Shown piece after piece: positions 8,996 to 15,973 of a stretch of 47,899 bases of DNA; within the stretch, counting starts at the first letter, position 1; the number at the start of each line of letters is the position of its first letter. The position numbers and the translations under genes are program-made. The notes beneath the pieces were generated by a model that made no database searches, was not told where the DNA came from, and saw only the letters and a program-made list of their open reading frames with translations. Source of the stretch: JAQBGV01 sp032128395 (GTDB lineage: Bacteria > Planctomycetota > UBA8108 > UBA1146); the NCBI GenBank assembly GCA_032128395.1, contig JAQBGV010000055.1, positions 1-47,899 on the forward strand. Reading direction: 5' to 3'.

Positions 8996-9589
8996 ATGGG
9001 GCAGTACACCACTTGCGCCACACTGCTCGCCCGACTGGCCGATGGGCAGGACCCCGTGGCTTGGCGGGACTTCTGCGAGCGGTACGGGCGGCTGATCGAT
9101 GGGTTCGCTCGTCGGCGGGGGTTGCAGGCGGCCGATCGGGACGAAGTGGTACAGGAAGTCCTCACCGCTCTGAGCCGCGCCCTCCCCGGCTTCCACTATG
9201 ATCCCGCCCGCGGGATGTTCCGCGCCTACCTCAAGACCGCGACGATTCGCGCGATCGGACACTTTTTTCGTCAGAAGCGGGGGGAGCGGCTCCTAGGGGA
9301 TGATGGGCTCGAGGCACAGGTCGCGGCCCAGACCCGCGACCACGCGATCGACGCGCACTGGGAGGCCGAGTGGCGGCAGTATCACCTCTCGCTCGCGATG
9401 CGCACGATTTCGGTCGAGTTCTCCGAGCAAGACCTCGCGGCGTTCCGGGGCTACGCCCTCGAAGAGAACGGCGCGGCCGCGACCGCGGAGCGGCTGGGTC
9501 TGAGTGTCGACCAGGTCTATCAGGCGAAGTCCCGCATCTTGAAACGGCTCGGTGAGCTGGTGCGGGCGCAGGTCGAGGACGAAGGGTGA
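8996..9589 (+). CDS. ECF-type RNA polymerase sigma factor
   Basis: 197 residues with the sigma-70 region 2 pattern DFCERYGRLIDGFARRRG...ADRDEVVQEVLTALSRALPGF and a region 4 helix-turn-helix near the end (GAAATAERLGLSVDQVYQAKSRILKRL). ECF sigma factors direct RNA polymerase to a small regulon. This one is of the planctomycete kind that is genetically tied to a Ser/Thr kinase. Its stop overlaps the start of the downstream kinase (TGATG at 9587-9591), so the two are translated together. No anti-sigma factor adjoins it, so control by phosphorylation through the kinase is the natural inference. Confidence 0.9.
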   Translation: MGQYTTCATLLARLADGQDPVAWRDFCERYGRLIDGFARRRGLQAADRDEVVQEVLTALSRALPGFHYDPARGMFRAYLKTATIRAIGHFFRQKRGERLLGDDGLEAQVAAQTRDHAIDAHWEAEWRQYHLSLAMRTISVEFSEQDLAAFRGYALEENGAAATAERLGLSVDQVYQAKSRILKRLGELVRAQVEDEG

Positions 9590-11643
9590 TGGCGATGTCC
9601 GATCGTCCTTGGTTCGACGACCCGACGACCATTCTGGGTGAGCTGCGCCTCGGGTCGCATCTGAGAGACTCCGCTCCGCCCCGCATCCCGGGCTACGACG
9701 AGTGGAGCGAGATCGGTCGGGGGGGGCAGGGGGTGGTCTACGCCGCGGTGCAGAAGTCGACCAGCCGCGAGGTCGCGATCAAGGTGCTCCACGAGGGCCC
9801 CGTCGCGACCGGACGTCGGCGGATCCGGTTCGAGCGCGAGATCGAGGCGGTCTCGGCCCTCCAGCACCCGGGGGTCGTCCGCGTCTACGACAGTGGCATC
9901 ACCGAGGATGGTCGTCTCTATCTCGTCATGGAACACCTCGAGGGAGTCGCCCTCGACCGCAAGATCGACTCGCTCGGAGATCCGCTCGACACCGTCGTGC
10001 GGCAGGAGATCCTCGGCTTGATGCTCGGGGTCGTCGAGGCGGTCGAGCACGCTCACGGTCGCGGGGTGATCCATCGCGATCTGAAGCCGGGGAACGTCAT
10101 CGTCGACGGCGCGGGCGATCCACACATCCTCGACTTCGGGATCGCGCGCCTCGTCGAAGAGGAATCGGGAGCGACCCAGGAAGGCCAGTTCGTCGGGACG
10201 CTCGCGACCGCGTCGCCCGAGCAGATCAGCGGGGATCCCGCGGCGATCGACGTCCGCACCGACGTGTACGCCCTCGGAGTTCTGCTGTTCCGAGCGATCA
10301 CGGGCACACTTCCGCATTCGGAGCGTTCCACCCCCCTCGAGACGATGCGCGCGATCACCGAGGAGGATCCGGAACCGCCGAGCCGGCGACTCGCCCGCGA
10401 GCGGGGGATCCGTCCGCCGCGGCGAGCGACCGACCTCGACGCCGTGGTGCTGCGCGCGCTCGCTCGCGAACCGGCGCGGCGCTATCCATCCGCCGGGGCC
10501 CTAGCCGAAGATCTGCGCCGCGTGCTCGACGGACGGCCGATCGAGGCGCGTCTCGACGACTTCGGCTACGTCCTCCGCAAGACTCTGGCGAGGCACCGGC
10601 TGGAGGCCGTCTTGGCCGCTTCGATCATCCTCGCGATCCTCGCCTCGGCGATCACCGCGGGGCTCCTCGCGCGCCGGACCTCGCTCGAGATCGCCAAGGC
10701 GGAACAGATCAGGGTCTTTCTCGAGGACACCTTCGGGTCGGTGGAACCGCGTCGCCCCGGCGAGCCGGTGACGATGGCGGAGACACTCGACGAGGCGGTG
10801 CACTGGGTGAAGATCGCCCTCTCGGATGAGCCAGAGGTGGCCGCCTCGCTCCGTCACACGATCGGGAACAGCTACCGCGCGATCGGCCGGTACGAAGACG
10901 CGGAGACCCAGCTCACCCTCGCGCTCGAGGGGCGACGACGGGCCCACGGCGGCGATCGCCACCTCGAGGTCGCGCAGACGCTGAACGGGTTCGGTCTCCT
11001 GCGGCGCGACCAGGGTCGGCTCGACGAGGCGGAGGCGTTCTTCCGCCAGGGACTCGAGATCCGGAAGGACCTGCTCGGTTCGCGACACGCCGCGGTCGCC
11101 TCGAGCCTGGTCAACCTCGCACGCCTCCGGCTCGCCCGCAACGACACCGACGAGGCGGGTCGATTGCTCGAGGACGCGCTCGCGATCCGGCTGGAACAAC
11201 GAGAGCCGGGACATCCGGACATCGCCATGATGCAGTTCGACCTCGCCCGGGTCGCGGAGGCGCGAGGTGACCGTTCCGCTGCGATCGGCCTCCAAGAGAC
11301 CGTCCTCGCCGCCCGGCTCGATCACCTGCATCCCGACCACCCGGACATCGCACGCTCGCGTCTGGTGCTGGCCCGGCTCCACCTCGAGGCCGGGGGTCAC
11401 GAGACCGCGCTCGCTCACGCCCGTGCCTGCTACCAGGCACGTCTCGCGTTCCTCGGCCCCGACGACGACCGGACCACCGAGGCGGAGGGGTGGTTCGGGG
11501 CCGTGCAGTTTCGGATGGGCGAGACCGAGGAGGGTCGGGCGCGCCTTCTGAGGGCGCAATCGGTCCTCGTGAGCCGGCGCGGCAAGGAGGCCGAGATGCT
11601 GCGGGGATTGCTCCCGTACATCGATGAGGCGAGCGCCCCATGA
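9589..11643 (+). CDS. Membrane Ser/Thr protein kinase with extracytoplasmic TPRs
   Basis: 684 residues. The Hanks-type kinase domain covers about 35-310: glycine loop GRGGQGVVYA (from 43), ATP lysine K65 in VAIKVL, catalytic loop HRDLKPGN with D164, and DFG with D182. All catalytic residues are present. A single transmembrane helix follows (about 340-362, LAASIILAILASAITAGLLA). Then come about 300 residues of tetratricopeptide repeats with the 42-residue period of the kinesin-light-chain type (ALEGRRRAHGGDRHLEVAQT, GLEIRKDLLGSRHAAVASSL). These are likely outside the cytoplasm. GTG 9586 and ATG 9595 are alternative starts; ATG 9589 fits the overlap with the sigma gene. The likely job is to relay an envelope or binding signal to the coupled ECF sigma factor (inference). 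Confidence 0.92.
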   Translation: MAMSDRPWFDDPTTILGELRLGSHLRDSAPPRIPGYDEWSEIGRGGQGVVYAAVQKSTSREVAIKVLHEGPVATGRRRIRFEREIEAVSALQHPGVVRVYDSGITEDGRLYLVMEHLEGVALDRKIDSLGDPLDTVVRQEILGLMLGVVEAVEHAHGRGVIHRDLKPGNVIVDGAGDPHILDFGIARLVEEESGATQEGQFVGTLATASPEQISGDPAAIDVRTDVYALGVLLFRAITGTLPHSERSTPLETMRAITEEDPEPPSRRLARERGIRPPRRATDLDAVVLRALAREPARRYPSAGALAEDLRRVLDGRPIEARLDDFGYVLRKTLARHRLEAVLAASIILAILASAITAGLLARRTSLEIAKAEQIRVFLEDTFGSVEPRRPGEPVTMAETLDEAVHWVKIALSDEPEVAASLRHTIGNSYRAIGRYEDAETQLTLALEGRRRAHGGDRHLEVAQTLNGFGLLRRDQGRLDEAEAFFRQGLEIRKDLLGSRHAAVASSLVNLARLRLARNDTDEAGRLLEDALAIRLEQREPGHPDIAMMQFDLARVAEARGDRSAAIGLQETVLAARLDHLHPDHPDIARSRLVLARLHLEAGGHETALAHARACYQARLAFLGPDDDRTTEAEGWFGAVQFRMGETEEGRARLLRAQSVLVSRRGKEAEMLRGLLPYIDEASAP

Positions 11644-11719
11644 GCCTCGCTGGATCCCCTCCGGGATTTTCGAGGAGCGGCTGCCCGAGTACCATGCCGC
11701 GCTGAAGGGGGTGGCTGCC

Positions 11720-12373
11720 ATGGCGAAGAAGACCGCGAAGAAGAAACCATCGAACAAGAAGACGGCGACGAAGAAGACAGCAACGAAGAAGACAGCGACG
11801 AAGAAGTCAGCGACGAAGAAGACAGCGACGAAGAAGACGGCGACGAAGAAGACGGGCGCAAAGAAGACGGCCCAGAAGAACACAGCGAAGAAGAACACCG
11901 CCGCAAAGAAGACGACTCGGAAGAAGGCTGCGAAGAAGCCGCCTGCGAGAAGGGCCCTCGACTCCGCTGGAACCTTCAGAAGTGACGCGGTCGTGCCGGA
12001 ACGAGCCATTTTCGAGGACGTGTTCTCGGGATCCCCGATAGAGGTTCGGGCGATCGGGGCGCGACTCCGTCGAATCGCACTAGAAGCGCTCCCCGACGGA
12101 CGTGAAGTCCTCTTCGGCGGCGACCGAGTTCGCGGGATCCACTACTACGCGGAAGAGAGAGCGCGCTTCCCCGTCTGCACGATCCAGCCCGGGGATGAGC
12201 ACTGCAACCTCTACCTCAAGGATGGCGCCCGCATGGAGGATTCCCTGCATCTGCTCGTCGGGAGTGGGGACGGGATCCGACACGTAAAGGTGCACGGGCT
12301 CGACACCCCACCAGAATCGGTGCTCCGCGACTTCATCAGTCAGGGAGTGCAACTCGCGCAAGAGCTCGCGTAA
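11720..12373 (+). CDS. Lysine-rich (histone H1-like) tail fused to a DUF1801 domain
   Basis: 217 residues. Residues 1-75 are almost only Lys, Ala and Thr, built from KKTAT units like the C-terminal tail of histone H1 and bacterial H1-like proteins, and should bind DNA or RNA through charge. Residues about 90-217 are a DUF1801/YdhG-like domain: VLFGG...GIHYYAEERARFPVCTIQPGDEHCNLYLKDGARMED...HVKVHGLD, with the usual pattern of a Phe/Tyr-rich sheet and an L.G.G..IRHVK segment. Start at ATG 11720 begins the MAKKTAKKK tail; the frame is open upstream into the kinase gene but that portion is not convincing. DUF1801 has no settled function. The combination suggests a nucleoid-associated protein. It is convergent with the MamK-like gene. 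Confidence 0.75.
   Translation: MAKKTAKKKPSNKKTATKKTATKKTATKKSATKKTATKKTATKKTGAKKTAQKNTAKKNTAAKKTTRKKAAKKPPARRALDSAGTFRSDAVVPERAIFEDVFSGSPIEVRAIGARLRRIALEALPDGREVLFGGDRVRGIHYYAEERARFPVCTIQPGDEHCNLYLKDGARMEDSLHLLVGSGDGIRHVKVHGLDTPPESVLRDFISQGVQLAQELA
11756..11870 (+). repeat. 15-bp tandem repeats encoding KKTAT units
   Basis: Units of the type ACGAAGAAGACAGCG recur about every 15 bases with small changes, encoding KKTAT/KKSAT pentapeptides in the basic tail. Repeat number in such tails often varies between strains by slippage. Confidence 0.8.
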
Positions 12374-12397
12374 CGACAGAACGTCCCCTCTTCCTCC

Positions 12398-12452
12398 GAG
12401 GGACTGTCCTGCCGATGACTGGCTCTCCTCGCCGCAAGAGGGACAGTCCCTC
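12398..12452. other. 12-bp inverted repeat with 31-nt spacer
   Basis: GAGGGACTGTCC (12398-12409) is the exact inverse of GGACAGTCCCTC (12441-12452). It lies just after the DUF1801 stop and before the stronger hairpin at 12477. It may form a large stem-loop in the 3' untranslated region or be a remnant of a small mobile repeat. No U-run follows. Confidence 0.5.
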
Positions 12453-12476
12453 CGGGAAACAGTCGCCACGTGATGC

Positions 12477-12519
12477 GAAACGCCCCCCGATCGTCGCGTC
12501 GACGATCGGGAGGCGTTTC
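12477..12519. terminator. Bidirectional terminator hairpin between convergent genes
   Basis: A 20-bp stem with a three-base loop: GAAACGCCCCCCGATCGTCG pairs with 12500-12519 with one mismatch (G-U in one orientation). It sits between the DUF1801 gene ending at 12373 (+) and the MamK-like gene ending at 12535 (-), so it can serve both. The T-run on either side is short. Confidence 0.75.
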
Positions 12520-12534
12520 CGTTTGGCATCGCAC

Positions 12535-13578
12535 CTATTTCGCGGCGCCCTGCCCCTTGCGTTCGTGGATGAACTCTTTCCAGTACTTCTCCGGCAGGTC
12601 GAGAGCGATCTTGAGCGCCCCGTTCGAACCGGCGAACTGCGGCTCTTCGACGGCTCGAACCTTGCCGCCGCCGTACTCGCCGAGCGCGTCTTCGACCGCA
12701 CGGGCGAGGCCGCCGATCTGACTTCCGCCTCCGCCGAGGAGCACGTGGTTTCGCATCTTCGCCTGGAACTCCGGATCGTAGGTCGCGATCAGATCCTGGA
12801 GAGCTTCGACGGTGGGGGGGACCAACGTGTAGCACGCCTCGTGCACCTGCTCGGTGATATCGAACTCCTGCGGTTTGCCCTTCACCGGGAAGGTGGCCTT
12901 CACCGGGTCCATGTTGCGACTCACCGAGGAGCTCTGTTCCTTGACGTCGCGGATCATCTGGACCGAGAACTGGGCCTCGGGGTACTTCTTGCGAATCAGC
13001 TCGGCGAGGTGCTCGTCGATCTTGTCGCCGGCGACGTGGTGAGTTCGCTGATCCTCGGCTTTCGGCATCGTCCCGTGGACGCGGCACAAGTCGACGGTTC
13101 CGGCCCCGATGTCCACGACCAGCGTGTCGCCGAGGAAGTCGAGACCGTAGGCGACCGCGAACGGCTCGCTGCACACCACGATCGAGTCCATGAAATCGCT
13201 CGCTGCCTCGATGATCGCCGCTTTCGAGTCGACGCTTGCCTCGGCCGGGGCACCGATGACTCCGTAGATCGTCTGCCCCGAGGGGATCTTCGCTTCCGCC
13301 ATCACGTGCTCGAGAAGATCGTGGACCGCTCTTCGCGACTTCGCGTCGTCCTTGATCACACCCCTGGCGAGGGGGCGGTGGAGGTCGACCGACATCCGAT
13401 GTTGCACCGCCTCTTCCCCGAAGATCCGCTCGCGTCCACCGAGCAGTTTCAGGGCGACATGGTCCTCGGGGTACCCCACGTAAGACCAGACCGTGGTGCG
13501 GACTCCGGTCGAAGTGGTGATCGACGTACGGCTGGTGCCGAGGTCGATCCCCACGTAGACGGTCTCCTTCTCCGACAT
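12535..13578 (-). CDS. MamK-like actin-family ATPase
   Basis: 347 residues with the actin/Hsp70 fold. Phosphate 1 loop GIDLGTSRTSI is at residues 10-20, phosphate 2 is DIGAGTVDL and the adenosine motif is LLGGGGSQIGGLA near 290. The details follow the magnetosome filament protein MamK closely rather than MreB or ParM: SYVGYPEDHVALKLLGG, RPLARGVIKDD, a GVIGAPAEAS segment, SEPFAVAYGLD, HVAGDKIDEHLAELI and the VKEQ motif. MamK polymerises into filaments that position magnetosomes. No other mam gene is in this window, so the cargo here is probably different. AGGAG lies a few bases before the ATG. It is the downstream gene of a two-gene unit with the coiled-coil protein, 62 bases apart. Family call strong; function inferred. 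Confidence 0.85.
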   Translation of the reverse strand: MSEKETVYVGIDLGTSRTSITTSTGVRTTVWSYVGYPEDHVALKLLGGRERIFGEEAVQHRMSVDLHRPLARGVIKDDAKSRRAVHDLLEHVMAEAKIPSGQTIYGVIGAPAEASVDSKAAIIEAASDFMDSIVVCSEPFAVAYGLDFLGDTLVVDIGAGTVDLCRVHGTMPKAEDQRTHHVAGDKIDEHLAELIRKKYPEAQFSVQMIRDVKEQSSSVSRNMDPVKATFPVKGKPQEFDITEQVHEACYTLVPPTVEALQDLIATYDPEFQAKMRNHVLLGGGGSQIGGLARAVEDALGEYGGGKVRAVEEPQFAGSNGALKIALDLPEKYWKEFIHERKGQGAAK

Positions 13579-13596
13579 GCTCTCTCCTCTTTCTCT

Positions 13597-13614
13597 GGTC
13601 CGCGGCGGCGGACC
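13597..13614 (-). promoter_or_regulatory. Hairpin in the leader between the coiled-coil gene and the MamK-like gene
   Basis: GGTCCGC (13597-13603) and GCGGACC (13608-13614) form a 7-bp stem with a four-base loop, in the 62-base gap 19 bases before the start codon of the actin gene. It could adjust the ratio of the two proteins by blocking or stabilising the downstream message; there is no T-run to make it a terminator. Confidence 0.4.
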
Positions 13615-13640
13615 TGTTCTGCTCGCTCAGGACTCTGATT

Positions 13641-14942
13641 TCAGGATGATGAGGCCTCGGGTGAGGCCTCGGGGCGGGGCGCGCGCGGACCGCGAATCCG
13701 AGGAATCGGGCGGCCAGACTCCTCGATGCTTCTGCGCAGGTCGTGATTTTCTCGAACCAATTCCGCGAGCACTGCCAGTTTCGTCGTGACGTTCGGATCG
13801 TCGCCGTTGATCCCCGGCTGGAAGACATTCTTCACCGGGAGCCCACCGCCGGAGATTTCGAGTGCGTGCGCCCGCTGCCTTGCGTCGTCGCGTTCCCGCT
13901 GAGTGTCGGAAAGAGAACGCGCGAGGCGGGTGATCTTCTGCTCGAGGAGATCGATGCGGTCGTTGCTCGCATGAGCCGCGAGATCGCGGATCCGCGTCCG
14001 CTCCCCGTCGAGGATCCCTTCCACCACCGAGCGCAGCTCCGCCTCGAACCCAGGTTCGACGCGGCCCCGGTCGATCGCCCGGTCGAGACGGTCCCCGATC
14101 CGCCGCTCGATCTCGTCGATCCCCTCGGCGGAAAGAGTGAAGCGAGCTGCCCCGAGCTCGAGGTCGCGCTCTCGATCGAGCTGCTTCCGGGCCCGTTCGA
14201 GGCGTACTTCGAGACGCCGTCGCTGCTCTTCGACCCCTTCCTTCTCCGCCTTCGCCTGCGCCGTCAGCTCCTGGAAGCGCCGCTCCGACTCTTCGAGGAT
14301 GCGATCCCGCTCCTCGGAGTCGAGGCGGACATCGGAGTTCTCGAGCGCCTCGTCGACCGCGGACTCGATCAGTTCTCGCACCGTGTCGAGCTTGAGGACG
14401 CGCACGCTCTCGCGTTGGGCGGCGATCTTCGAAGTACGGACGAGCCGGGTGCGGAAGCGGAGCGCCTGCTCGATGTTGAGGGGCACGTCCCGTCCCCCCG
14501 GCAGTGGAGCACGGCTCGAGGGGGAGAGGAGACGGTCGAGGGCGCTCATCTCGCTCGGATGGCGAAAGTCCCACCGCAGGAGGAGACCGCCCGAACCGGA
14601 GCGCTGGACCGACGTGTGGAGAACCTCGGCAAGACCATCCGGGCGCTCGAAGATCACCTCGAACGCCTCCTGATTCGAGATCAGGAATGGGGTGTCGCAC
14701 AGCGCCTCTGTGGTGTCGATCCGTAGGACCGGCACACGGAGGACGAGCCCATCGGGGGTCTCGAGGATGCAGGAGTACTGCCCCGAGGTGGGGATGGAGA
14801 CCAAGGGTCCTCGAATCCGATGCAGGGGAACCAAGTCCTCACGAGCGGGAGGAGTGTGTTGCCACGCCCGGAGGCGGGGCCAGGCCTCCTCGGAAGCCGG
14901 GACGATCGTACGTCTCAGGGGATCCCGACCGAGCTGGAACAC
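13641..14942 (-). CDS. Coiled-coil protein, probable partner of the MamK-like actin
   Basis: 433 residues from a GTG start. Residues 1-125 are a beta-rich domain I do not recognise (PLVSIPTSGQYSCILETPDG...VPVLRIDTTEALCDTPFLIS); it has the look of a PilZ-like barrel but lacks the RxxxR motif. From about 150 to 360 the sequence is a long heptad coiled coil rich in Glu, Arg and Leu (EERDRILEESERRFQELTAQ, RRRLEVRLERARKQLDRERD, EGIDEIERRIGDRLDRAI). A short Pro/Arg/Ala tail closes it. No transmembrane helix or signal is visible, so it is cytoplasmic. It precedes the actin-like gene on the same strand and is probably cotranscribed; an adaptor or bundling role on the filament is the natural inference. 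The 186-base gap to the divergent DUF547 gene must hold the promoter. No clear binding site is seen before the GTG. Confidence 0.65.
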   Translation of the reverse strand: MFQLGRDPLRRTIVPASEEAWPRLRAWQHTPPAREDLVPLHRIRGPLVSIPTSGQYSCILETPDGLVLRVPVLRIDTTEALCDTPFLISNQEAFEVIFERPDGLAEVLHTSVQRSGSGGLLLRWDFRHPSEMSALDRLLSPSSRAPLPGGRDVPLNIEQALRFRTRLVRTSKIAAQRESVRVLKLDTVRELIESAVDEALENSDVRLDSEERDRILEESERRFQELTAQAKAEKEGVEEQRRRLEVRLERARKQLDRERDLELGAARFTLSAEGIDEIERRIGDRLDRAIDRGRVEPGFEAELRSVVEGILDGERTRIRDLAAHASNDRIDLLEQKITRLARSLSDTQRERDDARQRAHALEISGGGLPVKNVFQPGINGDDPNVTTKLAVLAELVRENHDLRRSIEESGRPIPRIRGPRAPRPEASPEASSS

Positions 14943-15128
14943 ACACGATTGTGCAGGTTAAGGGTAGTGGCAGGAACTGCTTATGGCAAGACGAGCCCTA
15001 CAACCCCAGTCCGGGTCGAGGGATGGCACTGGAAGCCCGAATGAGGGAGGTTGGCGGGGTGGGGAACGAGGCGCACGGCAGCTCCGTTCTCGCCGGCTGT
15101 CTCCTGTGACCGAAAGGGGTCGAATTCG

Positions 15129-15947
15129 ATGGGCATCCGATCTGTTGCGGCGATCGCTCCGCTCCTGATTCTCGCTCTTTCTTCAACCTCTTGCAGCGCC
15201 CCGGAAGCGACCCTCGCGGAGGGGCACCCGATGACCGTTGCGGTGCGAAAGGGCATCGCGTCGGGCGAGAAGCGTTTCGACCACTCGGGGTTCGATCGCC
15301 TGCTCCGCGATCACGTCACCGAAACGGGGATGGTCCACTATGACGCGCTCGCCGCCGAGCGCGGGACCCTCGAAGAGTACTTGCGCAGCATCGCCGCCGC
15401 CGATCTCGAGGAGTACGGACGAGAAGAGTTGCTCGCGCTCCTGATCAACGCCTACAACGGATACACGCTGGACTGGATCGTTCAGAACCTCCCCATCCGT
15501 TCGATCAAGGACACGAGTGATCCGTGGAAGGGCGAACGGTGCACCGTCGGTGGGCATCGAGTCTCTCTCGACTTTCTCGAGCACCAGCTCCTGCGAGCGC
15601 AGGGGCTCTTCGACGAGCCACGGGTTCACTTCGGCGTGAACTGCGCCTCGAAAGGGTGCCCCCCCCTGCGCAACCGCGCGTTCACCGGGGGGCACGTGCG
15701 GGAAGAGCTCGAGGGCGCGGTTCGGAGCGCACTGAGTCAGCCGAGTCAGCTCCGTGTGGATGGGGAGCGAGTGCTGGTGAACCAGATCTTCTCCTGGTTC
15801 GGCGAGGACTTCCGTCGGGATGGAAAGACGCTCTCCGAGTTCCTCGCTCCGCGTGCCCCGGCGGCCGCCGCCGAGATTCTCGGGGAGGAGGGAGACGCCG
15901 CGATTTCGTTCATCGATTATGACTGGTCGCTGAACGCGGCGGAGTAG
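15129..15947 (+). CDS. DUF547 family exported (lipo)protein
   Basis: 272 residues. GAAAGGGG precedes ATG 15129. The N-terminus (IAPLLILALSSTSCSAPE) is a signal peptide with a weak lipobox ending at Cys24. The remainder is a DUF547 domain. Its hallmarks are FDHSGFDRLLRDHV, VHYDALAAE, LALLINAYNGYTLDWIVQN, HRVSLDFLEHQLLR, VHFGVNCASKGCPPL and a late IFSWFGEDF. The NAYN and HFALVCAS/GVNCASKGCP motifs define this family, whose fold resembles transglutaminase-like enzymes; its reaction is unknown. Product location should be the envelope. It ends 27 bases before the convergent rhomboid-like gene, with no obvious terminator between. Confidence 0.85.
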   Translation: MGIRSVAAIAPLLILALSSTSCSAPEATLAEGHPMTVAVRKGIASGEKRFDHSGFDRLLRDHVTETGMVHYDALAAERGTLEEYLRSIAAADLEEYGREELLALLINAYNGYTLDWIVQNLPIRSIKDTSDPWKGERCTVGGHRVSLDFLEHQLLRAQGLFDEPRVHFGVNCASKGCPPLRNRAFTGGHVREELEGAVRSALSQPSQLRVDGERVLVNQIFSWFGEDFRRDGKTLSEFLAPRAPAAAAEILGEEGDAAISFIDYDWSLNAAE

Positions 15948-15973
15948 CGCCAGCAGGACCAGGATCCCGACGA

